Assembly: GCA_902494715.1 (NCBI GenBank)
Contig: CABUUJ010000063.1
Span: forward strand, 1 to 11,338
Direction of reading: 5' to 3'
DNA length: 11,338 nt
Source: an uncultured Collinsella sp.
GTDB lineage: Bacteria; Actinomycetota; Coriobacteriia; Coriobacteriales; Coriobacteriaceae
Below, one piece after another: positions 1-6,366 of this stretch. The notes beneath the pieces are model-generated. The model did no database searches and was not told where the DNA came from. It worked only from the letters and a program-made list of their open reading frames with translations. The position numbers and the translations under genes are program-made. Numbering within the stretch: position 1 is the stretch's first letter; every line of letters starts with the position of its first letter.

Positions 1-2124
1 CGAGCCGGCGTCGAACGGCGACACGTCGGTGTCTACGCCACGCACCACGATCTGCGAGCTCTCCACGCCCAGCTCCTCAGCGGCAATCTGCGCCAGGATC
101 GTATCGACGCCCATGCCGTTATCGGTGGCGCCGGTGCCGATGGTAATGAAGCCGTCCTCTTCCAGGCGCATGTCGATGCCGGCAATGTCCACGTTGGAGA
201 TACCCGAGCCCTGCATAGTGAGCGCGCAGCCAAGGGCGCGCACGCGGTCGCCCAGGTCCACGGCCAGCGGCTTGTCGCGCCAGCCGATCATGTCCATCGC
301 GCGCAGCAGGCAGCGGTCGAGCGCGCAGGCGTTGAGCTTCTCGTTGTAGTACTGCGGCATGGTCTCGCCCTCGCGCACAATGTTCTTAAGGCGCAGGTCG
401 GCGGGATCCATGTGCAGCATGTCGGCGAGCTCGTTGACGGCGCTCTCCACGGCAAACTGGCCCTGGGTGGCACCGTAGCCGCGATACGCGCCGCCGCGGT
501 TGGTATTGGTGTAGACGGCGTCCCAGCTAAAGCGGCTCGCCTTCACATGGTTGTAGATGGGCAGGCTCTTGTGGCCCGAAAGGCCAATCGTCGTGGTGGC
601 GTGCTCGCCGTACGCGCCGGCGTTGGACAACGTGTGCAGATCGATGGCCGTGATGGTGCCGTCGTTCATGGCGCCCAGCTTAACGGTCATCTGCATCTGG
701 TGGCGCGAGTTGCCCGCGGTGATGGTCTCCTCGCGGGTGTAGCAGCAATAGCTCGGACGGCCGGTCTGCTGGGTCACGAACGCCACGAAGATCTCGCAGC
801 AGCCCGTCTGCTTGGAGCCAAAGCCACCACCGATGCGCGGCTTAATGACCTGCACCTGCGACTGCGGGATGTCGAGCGACTGCGCGACCATGCGGCGCAC
901 GTGGAAGGGCACCTGCGTAGAGGTGGTCACCGAGATGCGGCCGAACGCGTCGGTCGTCGCGAAGGCACGGAAGGTTTCCATGGGCGCGGTCTGCGTGGCC
1001 TGGCTGGTGTAGGTGCGCTCAAAGACGATGTCGCTCTGGGAGAAGGCCTCATCAAGATCGCCAAAATCGCTGGTACCGCTGCACACCAGGTTGCGAGCAA
1101 CGTCGCCGCCCTGCGGGAACATAAAGGTCACGTCGCCCTCGGGGTGGACCACGATGTCGTTATCGAGCGCCTGGGTAAAGTCGAGCAGCGGCTCGAGCAC
1201 CTCGTAGTCGACCTTGATGAGCTTGAGCGCCTTGTCGGCGGCCTCCTCGGTCTCGGCGGCGACGATCGCCACCTCTTCGTTTTGGTAACGGACGAGGTTC
1301 TCGAGAATCAGGCGGTCGTAGGGCGAAGGCTGCGGATAGCTCTGGCCGGCGATGGTAAAGCGGCGCTTGGGCACATCCTCGTAGGTGTAGACGCCCACCA
1401 CGCCGGGCACCTTCAGGGCGCGCGACGTATCGATGGAGCGGATCTTGGCGCGGGCATAGGGGCTGCGCTTAAGCTTGACGATCAGGGCGCCGGCGGGCAC
1501 CAGGTCGCCCGTGTAGACGGGACGTCCCTCGAGCAGGGCCTTCGAGTCCTTCTTGGGCTGCTTGTGGGTGATCTGCTTGTAGGAGACACCGTCGCAGCTG
1601 GTGTCGTTGACCGGCAGCTCAGGCATCTCAAAGCCCACCTGCACGCCAGACTCGTTAAGGAAGCGCACGATGGCGCGCAGCTGGCTTTCGTAGCCGCTGC
1701 AACGGCAGAGGTTGCCGGCGAGCTGGCGCGAGAGCTCCTCGCGCGTGGCGACGAGGCTCGGGTCCTCCTTGGCGGCGCGGGCAAGCGCCAGCACGTTCAT
1801 GATGAGGCCGGGGGCGCAAAAACCGCACTGCTCGGCGCCTTCGGCAGCCATAGCGCGGGCGAGTGCCTCGGACTCGGCCTTGAGGCCCTCGAGCGTGGTG
1901 ATGGAGTGGCCCTCGACGCGCGCCGCGGGAACCGAGCAGCTCAGCACCGGGTCGCCATCGAGCCACACCGTGCACAGACCGCAGTTGGTGGTCTCGCAGG
2001 CACAGCGCACCGACGCGCATCCCTGTTCGCGCAAAAGCGAAAAGAGCATGGTATCGGGGGCAATCTGAACCTTGACCTTGCGGCCGTTGAGCGTAAAGGA
2101 AAGATCGATGAGTTTGGCAGCCAT
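1..2124 (-). CDS. Molybdenum hydroxylase, fused 2Fe-2S and molybdopterin-binding subunit (xanthine dehydrogenase family), 3' end outside window
   Basis: The frame is open from an ATG at 2124 to the left edge (708 codons, no stop), so the C-terminus is missing; fused members of this family are usually about 900-960 residues. Residues 1-160 form the two-cluster 2Fe-2S module: Cys43, 48, 51 and 63 for the ferredoxin-like cluster, Cys100, 103, 140 and 142 for the second (CGFC and CRC motifs). From about residue 180 follows the molybdopterin domain, with GGGFGSK at 432-438 and AYRGYG at 546-551. AYRGYG resembles the xanthine dehydrogenase/aldehyde oxidase loop, not the CO dehydrogenase YRCSFR loop. 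The known family role is hydroxylation of purines, aldehydes or N-heterocycles with water as oxygen donor; the substrate here is unknown. The start overlaps the stop of the FAD-subunit gene by one base (TAATG), so the two are translationally coupled. It could be a selenium-dependent hydroxylase, but nothing in the sequence proves this. Confidence 0.88.
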   Translation of the reverse strand, partial: MAAKLIDLSFTLNGRKVKVQIAPDTMLFSLLREQGCASVRCACETTNCGLCTVWLDGDPVLSCSVPAARVEGHSITTLEGLKAESEALARAMAAEGAEQCGFCAPGLIMNVLALARAAKEDPSLVATREELSRQLAGNLCRCSGYESQLRAIVRFLNESGVQVGFEMPELPVNDTSCDGVSYKQITHKQPKKDSKALLEGRPVYTGDLVPAGALIVKLKRSPYARAKIRSIDTSRALKVPGVVGVYTYEDVPKRRFTIAGQSYPQPSPYDRLILENLVRYQNEEVAIVAAETEEAADKALKLIKVDYEVLEPLLDFTQALDNDIVVHPEGDVTFMFPQGGDVARNLVCSGTSDFGDLDEAFSQSDIVFERTYTSQATQTAPMETFRAFATTDAFGRISVTTSTQVPFHVRRMVAQSLDIPQSQVQVIKPRIGGGFGSKQTGCCEIFVAFVTQQTGRPSYCCYTREETITAGNSRHQMQMTVKLGAMNDGTITAIDLHTLSNAGAYGEHATTTIGLSGHKSLPIYNHVKASRFSWDAVYTNTNRGGAYRGYGATQGQFAVESAVNELADMLHMDPADLRLKNIVREGETMPQYYNEKLNACALDRCLLRAMDMIGWRDKPLAVDLGDRVRALGCALTMQGSGISNVDIAGIDMRLEEDGFITIGTGATDNGMGVDTILAQIAAEELGVESSQIVVRGVDTDVSPFDAGS

Positions 2125-3038
2125 TAGCGCACCTCGCTAGAATCGACGCCGGGCACGCGGCGGCAGGAATACTCGTCCGTGGCAAACTTAGGCACTTGCA
2201 CGCCCTCGAGCTCGCGGGCAAGCGCAGCCGAAAGCTCGATGCCGGCGGCGCGGCGCACGGCCTGAATCGCCAGCGGCGCCGAGATGCGGCGGCGGTAGTC
2301 AGCCGAGCCCCACAGGTTGGTGCCATAGCTCAGCGCGCGTACGGATGCGGCCAGGGCGCTCAGCTCGTCCTCGGAAGGCTGCTCGGCGGTAAGGCCGCAT
2401 GCCTCGCCCTGCAGCAGGGTCGCGCGCAGCGGACGGGCGCCCACGGTGACGTGCCAGGAGCCGTCCCACCAGGCGGCGGTGACGTTTAAGGAGGGGAAGT
2501 CGGTCGCGGCCTTGCGCACGGCCTCGTAGCTCGCACGGTAATCGTGCTTGACGACCACGACATGCTCGATCACGTCGCGCACGTAGCCCATGTCCACGAA
2601 ATCGGCAAGCGGCACGCGACCGGCGCCCGTCAGCTCAACATAGGAATCGAGCGCGAGGAAGGCGGAGAGAACGTCCGAGAAGCCAAAGCGGCCGTAGATG
2701 CTGCCGCCCACCGTGGCGGTGTTGCGCAGCTGCACGCCCACGATGTCGTGGACGGCGAACTCAAAGACATGGTTGACAAGCGCGTTGAGCTCGACATGGC
2801 GCTCGAGCTGGCGCAGGGTGCACATGGCACCGATGCGAAACTCGGTCTCGGTCTCCTCAATCTGATCCAGTCCGCAGGCCGAAAGGTCAATCGCCGTCGC
2901 CACGCGACGCGAACCCAGGCGCATCCAGATGCCACCGCCCACAATCTTGTTGTTGCGGTTCTTCTGTAAGAGCTCATAGGCTTCGGCCGCGTTTCCAACA
3001 CGGACGTAGGTACCGAACTTGAGCACGTTCTCCCCCAT
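2124..3038 (-). CDS. Molybdenum hydroxylase FAD-binding subunit (xanthine dehydrogenase FAD subunit / YgfM-like)
   Basis: A protein of 304 residues with the FAD-binding fold of the medium subunit of xanthine dehydrogenases. It has a VGGGIWMRLG segment at residues 33-42 in the place of the usual pyrophosphate-binding loop. RNTATVGGSIYG at 105-116 followed by SDVL at 121-124 is the second FAD-contact motif of the family. The protein should pass electrons from the 2Fe-2S clusters to NAD or another acceptor. A C-terminal domain of about 120 residues follows, as in CO-dehydrogenase flavoprotein C-terminal domains. The start is uncertain. The ATG at 3038 has a poorly placed GGAG. A GTG at 3026 (fifth codon) is preceded by GGGGGAG and would give VLKFGTYV, which matches my memory of how relatives begin (MLKF). 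The gene is the first of a two-gene operon with the fused 2Fe-2S/Mo subunit. Confidence 0.88.
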   Translation of the reverse strand: MGENVLKFGTYVRVGNAAEAYELLQKNRNNKIVGGGIWMRLGSRRVATAIDLSACGLDQIEETETEFRIGAMCTLRQLERHVELNALVNHVFEFAVHDIVGVQLRNTATVGGSIYGRFGFSDVLSAFLALDSYVELTGAGRVPLADFVDMGYVRDVIEHVVVVKHDYRASYEAVRKAATDFPSLNVTAAWWDGSWHVTVGARPLRATLLQGEACGLTAEQPSEDELSALAASVRALSYGTNLWGSADYRRRISAPLAIQAVRRAAGIELSAALARELEGVQVPKFATDEYSCRRVPGVDSSEVR

Positions 3039-3062
3039 CTCTCCACTTGTCCAGTACTTTTA

Positions 3063-3068
3063 AGTGTA
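3063..3068 (-). promoter_or_regulatory. Possible extended -10 promoter of the molybdenum hydroxylase operon
   Basis: The minus strand reads TGGTACACT, an extended -10 form (TG, one base, then TACACT), about 25 bases before the ATG at 3038. No good -35 box is seen 16-18 bases upstream. The position between the upstream gdhA terminator and the first gene of the operon fits, but the match is weak. Confidence 0.25.
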
Positions 3069-3120
3069 CCAAACGAGGGGCCGCGACCTTCCACAGCACA
3101 AAAACCTCCCTCCCATCCAT

Positions 3121-3189
3121 AACTTGCGGTGAAATACGGACTGTTTGTCGGGCTTAGGGCGCCCAACAGTCCGTATTTCACCGCAACTT
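3121..3189. repeat. Long intergenic palindrome, copy 1 of a dispersed element
   Basis: Arms at 3121-3145 and 3165-3189 are inverted copies matching at 24 of 25 bases, with a 19-base centre that can itself pair GGGC with GCCC. The outer arm carries the 15-base core TATTTCACCGCAACT, identical in the palindrome at 6275-6341. The inner arm differs between copies but stays self-complementary within each. It lies between the gdhA terminator and the molybdenum hydroxylase operon. There is no T-run next to it on either strand, so a plain intrinsic terminator is less likely than a REP- or MITE-like repeat or a structured RNA. Confidence 0.85.
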
Positions 3190-3249
3190 AAGGGGCGATC
3201 GGCAGAGGGCCGAGGGAAATGATCCGTTTTCCTCCGTCCCATGCGGATC

Positions 3250-3282
3250 AAAAAAGGCTCCCAGCCGGAATGGCTGGGAGCC
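3250..3282 (-). terminator. Rho-independent terminator of gdhA
   Basis: On the minus strand a perfect 11-bp stem (GGCTCCCAGCC with GGCTGGGAGCC, arms at 3272-3282 and 3256-3266) closes a 5-base loop and is followed at once by six T (3250-3255). It starts 27 bases after the gdhA stop codon. This is a textbook intrinsic terminator and separates gdhA from the molybdenum hydroxylase operon. Confidence 0.95.
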
Positions 3283-3309
3283 TTCTGCGATACTATATCG
3301 AGCGAAGAT

Positions 3310-4665
3310 TTAGCAGACGCCCTGGGCGAGCATGGCGTCGGCAACCTTCAGGAAGCCGGCGATGTTGGCGCCCATAACGAAGTTGCCCTCCTGGCCATAC
3401 TCCTTGGCGGTGTCGTCCACGTTGTGGAACATGCCGCGCATAAGCTGCTCGAGCTTGCCGTCGACCTCCTCGAAGGTCCAGGACAGGTGCTCGGCATTCT
3501 GGCTCATCTCCAGGCCGGACACGAGCACGCCGCCGGCGTTGGCAGCCTTACCGGGCATAAAGGCAACGCCGTTCTCCTGGAAGTAGGTCGTGGCCTCGAT
3601 GGTCGTAGGCATGTTCGCGCCCTCGCCGACCACCTTGCAGCCGTTGGCAACGAGCGCCTGGGCGTCCTCGAGCAGCAGCGTGTTCTCGCGAGCGCAGGGC
3701 AGCGCGATGTCGCAGGGCAGCTGCCAAACGCCACGGCCGTCGCCCTCGTGCCACACGGCGTTGGGCTTCTCGTCAACGTACATAGCGAGCGTAACGCCCT
3801 TGTCGTGGCCGGAGCGCTTCTTGTTGTAGATGTGCTCGAGCACGGTGTAGTCGATGCCGTCGGGATCCTCGACCCAGCCGTGGGTATCGGAGCATGCGAG
3901 CACCTTGCCGCCGAGCTGGGAGACCTTCTGGACGGCGTAGATGGCGACGTTGCCGGAGCCATGAACGACGACGTTCTTGCCCTCGAAGGAGTCGCCGCGG
4001 CTCTTGAGGTACTCGTCCACAAAGTAGGCCAGGCCGTAGCCGGTGGCCTCGGTACGGGCAAGCGAGCCGCCAAAGGAGAGGCCCTTGCCGGTAAGGACGC
4101 CGGTCCACTCGTTGGTCAGGCGCTTGTACTGACCGAACAGGTAGGCAACCTCGCGGCCGCCAACGCCCAGGTCGCCGGCGGGAACGTCGGTGTTGGGGCC
4201 GATGTGACGATAGAGCTCGGTCATGAAGGACTGGCAGAAGTGCATGATCTCGTTGTTGGACTTGCCCTTGGGGTCAAAGTCAGAGCCGCCCTTGCCGCCG
4301 CCCATGGGAAGGGTGGTCAGGCTGTTCTTGAGGATCTGCTCCAGACCCAAGAACTTGAGCATACCCAGGGTGACCGTCGGGTTAAAGCGCAGGCCGCCCT
4401 TGTAGGGTCCAATGGCAGAGTTGAACTCGACACGGTAACCGCGGTTGACCTGAACCTTGCCCTGGTCGTCGACCCAGGGAACACGGAACATGACGATGCG
4501 CTCAGGCTCGACGAGGCGCTCCAGCAGGGCGGCCTCCTCGTACTCGGGATGGGCGTCGAGCGCCGGCTGGATGGTGCCGAGGATCTCGGTCGCGGCCTGG
4601 ATGAACTCAGGCTGCTCGGGATAGCGGGCCTTGAGCTCTTCGAGAACTTTCTGCGTGTAGCTCAT
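3310..4665 (-). CDS. gdhA: Glutamate dehydrogenase, class I hexameric, probably NADP-specific
   Basis: A full-length protein of 451 residues, close to the usual 445-450 for hexameric bacterial enzymes. It catalyses reversible reductive amination of 2-oxoglutarate to glutamate in the cytosol, the ammonia-assimilation route in many anaerobes. The glutamate-binding and catalytic region has GPYKGGLRF (Lys89), Lys113 and LPMGGGKGG (Lys125), with the catalytic Asp165 in PAGDLGVGG. The Rossmann domain carries GSGNVA at 236-241 followed by ACSDTHG. NADP preference is inferred from overall likeness to E. coli-type GdhA rather than shown. The ATG is preceded by GGAGG four bases upstream. The gene stands alone between a leader with a hairpin and a strong terminator. 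It has no obvious functional tie to the selenium genes upstream. Confidence 0.97.
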   Translation of the reverse strand: MSYTQKVLEELKARYPEQPEFIQAATEILGTIQPALDAHPEYEEAALLERLVEPERIVMFRVPWVDDQGKVQVNRGYRVEFNSAIGPYKGGLRFNPTVTLGMLKFLGLEQILKNSLTTLPMGGGKGGSDFDPKGKSNNEIMHFCQSFMTELYRHIGPNTDVPAGDLGVGGREVAYLFGQYKRLTNEWTGVLTGKGLSFGGSLARTEATGYGLAYFVDEYLKSRGDSFEGKNVVVHGSGNVAIYAVQKVSQLGGKVLACSDTHGWVEDPDGIDYTVLEHIYNKKRSGHDKGVTLAMYVDEKPNAVWHEGDGRGVWQLPCDIALPCARENTLLLEDAQALVANGCKVVGEGANMPTTIEATTYFQENGVAFMPGKAANAGGVLVSGLEMSQNAEHLSWTFEEVDGKLEQLMRGMFHNVDDTAKEYGQEGNFVMGANIAGFLKVADAMLAQGVC

Positions 4666-4767
4666 GCTTCCTCCAATGATGGGAAACGAAAAATGTTGGT
4701 CGCGGCACCCTATGCGCCGCGAACTTTATCGAGTATGGATAATATCGCACTGTTGCGGCAAAGTTTC
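4666..4767 (-). promoter_or_regulatory. gdhA leader with hairpin and possible promoter
   Basis: On the minus strand a possible -10 box TATTAT lies at 4739-4744; no convincing -35 is seen. Downstream of it, inside the expected 5' leader, arms at 4716-4722 and 4700-4706 form a perfect 7-bp hairpin (TCGCGGC with GCCGCGA, 9-base loop), followed by a short T-rich stretch near 4691-4695. The ribosome binding site GGAGG is just before the ATG. The hairpin could affect mRNA stability or early termination; that is inference. Confidence 0.35.
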
Positions 4768-4875
4768 GCATAAGCCGACGAGCGGATGTTTCGTTTTGAT
4801 TACGATGCAGGTAGAAGCGTTTTTGAGTGTCTGACGTGCAAAACCCGTGTTTCAAACCTGTTTCGTCCACGTGTT

Positions 4876-4919
4876 CCAAACCACCACATTGGGGACAGGC
4901 ACCTTTGTGATGGTTTTGG
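4876..4919. repeat. REP-like imperfect palindrome carrying GGTGCCTGTCCCC
   Basis: Arms at 4876-4888 and 4906-4919 are inverted copies with one mismatch and one extra base. The centre, read on the minus strand, contains GGTGCCTGTCCCC (4891-4903), a motif I recall from many bacterial intergenic repeats, often in genomes with REP-associated tyrosine transposases. It begins only three bases after the stop of the DUF3343 gene. It may also act as the 3' end structure of the sel-mob transcript. There is no transposase in the window. Confidence 0.6.
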
Positions 4920-4922
4920 TGG

Positions 4923-5318
4923 TTAGAGGACGAGCTGATGGTAGTCGGCGGGGGTTATGCAGCCCTCGGTGGCGGCGCGGAAGGCGGCGAGGGCATCGCC
5001 CGAGAACGGCATGGCCCAGCACAGCCCGCAGCCGGCGGTGATGGAGCCGGGCAGCGGCATGATGCGCCCGGGCACACCGGCGGCAAGGCACAGCTGCTCG
5101 CATTCCATCACATCGAAGGTGCTATCGAACGAAACGATGATCTTGCGTTCATGGTCGAGAGCATCACCGGACGGGCCTTCGCGGTGTGCATCACGATACG
5201 CCGCGGCGGCCGCTTCCTCTTCCGCAGTATGTCCACAGCCACCGCAACCGCAGGTACAGGGTTCGGACCCGTCGCAAGTGCAAGGTTCTCCCGTGTCGGG
5301 ACAAATATCGTGAGACAT
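4923..5318 (-). CDS. DUF3343 protein (putative Se/S carrier-like) with cysteine-rich N-terminal extension
   Basis: A protein of 131 residues. Residues 58-131 match the small DUF3343 family (Pfam: putative Se/S carrier protein-like): a beta strand IIVSF, a helix with Cys73 and Cys77, then MPLPGSITAGCGLC. In relatives I recall the hallmark is an AGCG segment with one cysteine; here Cys97 and Cys100 form CxxC. Residues 1-30 are an extension with seven cysteines (6, 13, 15, 21, 23, 25, 28) plus His3 and His30, including a repeated EPCTC unit, which looks like a metal- or chalcogen-binding tail. A linker of about 28 residues, Glu- and Ala-rich at first, joins the two parts. The start has GGAG five bases before the ATG and lies 15 bases after the mobA stop, so the two are cotranscribed. 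Its place in a selA-selB-selC-mobA cluster supports a selenium or sulfur handling role; the exact function is unknown. Confidence 0.8.
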   Translation of the reverse strand: MSHDICPDTGEPCTCDGSEPCTCGCGGCGHTAEEEAAAAAYRDAHREGPSGDALDHERKIIVSFDSTFDVMECEQLCLAAGVPGRIMPLPGSITAGCGLCWAMPFSGDALAAFRAATEGCITPADYHQLVL

Positions 5319-5333
5319 GGCAACTCCAATCGT

Positions 5334-5966
5334 CTAGGCGAGTAACTCGGCCGCCGCAAACTCCTCGGGCGTATTGACGTTCTCGAAGCAGAGCGTCGAG
5401 TCGGCGACCGCGACAATCTGAGGCTCGTCCAAATACCCGGCATTCACCCGGTCGATCAGGCAGCGGATTCGCTGACGGTCACCGGCGAGCAGCTCTTGGG
5501 CAACCGGCGCACACGCGTCACGGCGCCAGACGGCGCAAAGCGGCTCAATCCCCCGCTCCTCGCGCGGCACGCACACGTCGAGCGCCTCGGCCTCAACGCG
5601 ATCGGCAAGCGCGCCGATGAGTTCCGGCGAGACAAACGGCATATCACAGGCGACGATAGCAACGAGCGGCAGCCGGGCCGCAGTCAGCGAACTCGCGATG
5701 CCGCGCATGGCGCCCGCCGGCCCCTCAAGGTCCGACACTATTCGCGGCACCAGGCCGCCAAACGCGCGCTCCTCAAGGTAGGCAAGCTCGCTGGGACGCG
5801 ACGTCGTCACGACCAACTCGCCGGAAACTGGCGCCAGCCGACCCAGCACGCGTTCGATGAGCGGCTCGCCGCAAAACGCCATGCGCGCCTTATCACAGCC
5901 CATGCGCGAGGACAGCCCACCCGCTTGGACGACACAAGAAAGATCGGCACGTCTTACGGTAGTCAT
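5334..5966 (-). CDS. mobA: Molybdenum cofactor guanylyltransferase
   Basis: A protein of 210 residues if started at the ATG at 5966, which has a clear GGAGGT upstream; family length is about 190-210. The nucleotide-binding signature QAGGLSSRMGCDK is at residues 14-26, GPAGAMRGI at 82-90, CDMPF at 107-111 and the C-terminal FENVNTPEEF at 194-203. These fit MobA, which transfers GMP from GTP to molybdopterin to make MGD, used by DMSO-reductase-superfamily enzymes such as formate dehydrogenase. The signature fits MobA better than MocA, the cytidylyltransferase serving xanthine-dehydrogenase-type enzymes. The frame stays open upstream through the tRNA-Sec gene, but a start there would overlap selC and is rejected. 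It lies between selC and the DUF3343 gene and probably supplies cofactor for the oxidoreductase encoded upstream of selA. Confidence 0.92.
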   Translation of the reverse strand: MTTVRRADLSCVVQAGGLSSRMGCDKARMAFCGEPLIERVLGRLAPVSGELVVTTSRPSELAYLEERAFGGLVPRIVSDLEGPAGAMRGIASSLTAARLPLVAIVACDMPFVSPELIGALADRVEAEALDVCVPREERGIEPLCAVWRRDACAPVAQELLAGDRQRIRCLIDRVNAGYLDEPQIVAVADSTLCFENVNTPEEFAAAELLA

Positions 5967-6056
5967 ACGGCAAAACACCTCCATCAGCATGCTCGAGACC
6001 CGGTGCACGAAGCTAAATACAGCCACCGAAATAGCAGCGCTACGAAAAGCTCGTGC

Positions 6057-6083
6057 AAAAACAAAACAGCGCCTTTGCGGCAC
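6057..6083 (-). terminator. Possible weak intrinsic terminator after selC
   Basis: On the minus strand a 5-bp stem with one G-U pair (GTGCC with GGCGC, arms at 6079-6083 and 6069-6073) closes a GCAAA loop and is followed by the T-rich stretch TGTTTTGTTTTT. It lies about 38 bases after the tRNA-Sec 3' end and 90 bases before mobA. It could end the tRNA transcript in part of the molecules. Confidence 0.4.
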
Positions 6084-6120
6084 GCAGCAAGACCGCGAGC
6101 ACAAAAGCGCTGGTAGCGTA

Positions 6121-6217
6121 TGGCGGGAACGTATGTGAATCGAACACATCCAAGACGTTTTGCACGCCTCGCAACGGTTTTGAGGACCGCGGAGCCCACC
6201 GGAGCCCATCCGTTCCC
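6121..6217 (-). tRNA. selC: tRNA-Sec (anticodon UCA)
   Basis: A 97-nt selenocysteine tRNA with encoded CCA (6121-6123) and discriminator G at 6124. The 5' GGGAACG pairs with 3' CGUUCCC; the eighth acceptor position, paired in E. coli, is G8 opposite A66 here. The D stem has 6 bp with a 4-base loop, as is typical of tRNA-Sec. The anticodon stem is 5 bp and the loop CCUCAAA places UCA at 6183-6181, reading UGA codons; position 33 is C instead of U. The long variable arm has a stem of 6-7 bp with a short A-rich loop. The T stem has 5 bp (AUGUG with CACAU) and the T loop is UUCGAUU. The 8+5 layout, long variable arm and UCA anticodon make the identity secure, and selB and selA are directly upstream. 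Confidence 0.96.
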
Positions 6218-6229
6218 AAGTGCGGCGGT

Positions 6230-6235
6230 ATTTTA
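6230..6235 (-). promoter_or_regulatory. Possible promoter (-10) of selC
   Basis: The minus strand reads TAAAAT, one base from the consensus -10 box, 12 bases before the first base of tRNA-Sec. A T-rich TTTTTG lies at -35 distance but matches poorly. This would let selC be transcribed apart from selA-selB, which are separated from it by a long palindrome. Confidence 0.4.
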
Positions 6236-6274
6236 CCAAACCAAACAGGCCCCATCCCAAAAAGACGAGCAAGA

Positions 6275-6341
6275 AGTTGCGGTGGAATAGTTCCTGTATT
6301 TGCTGCCAAAGCCTCCAAAGAGGAACTATTTCACCGCAACT
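6275..6341. repeat. Long intergenic palindrome, copy 2 of a dispersed element, between selB and selC
   Basis: Arms at 6275-6295 and 6321-6341 are inverted copies matching at 20 of 21 bases; the one difference is a G-U pair in plus-strand RNA. The centre is 25 bases. The outer core TATTTCACCGCAACT (6327-6341) is identical to the palindrome at 3121-3189, while the inner arm differs (AGGAAC here, AACAGTCCG there) and stays complementary. It begins 26 bases after the selB stop. On the minus strand it is followed by a loosely T-rich stretch, so it may also end the selAB transcript. Confidence 0.85.
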
Positions 6342-6366
6342 GAGGAGGCGGGAGCGGGTGACCGGC

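Noticed and set aside
412..2127. Long plus-strand open frame (571 codons) opposite the molybdenum hydroxylase gene
   Set aside because: Low-complexity Ala/Gly/Arg/His-rich product with no family resemblance; the minus frame has all 2Fe-2S and Mo motifs. It is a by-product of GC-rich codon use.
3121..3189. Palindrome as a simple intrinsic terminator
   Set aside because: gdhA already has a strong terminator at 3250-3282, and neither side of this palindrome has a T-run.
3241..4773. Long plus-strand open frame (510 codons) opposite gdhA
   Set aside because: It starts inside the gdhA terminator and runs antisense to the whole of an unmistakable glutamate dehydrogenase; no recognisable domain.
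5967..6272. N-terminal extension of mobA reaching into the tRNA-Sec gene
   Set aside because: The added residues match nothing in MobA and would overlap selC; the ATG at 5966 has a good GGAGGT and puts the QAGG signature at the usual distance from the start.
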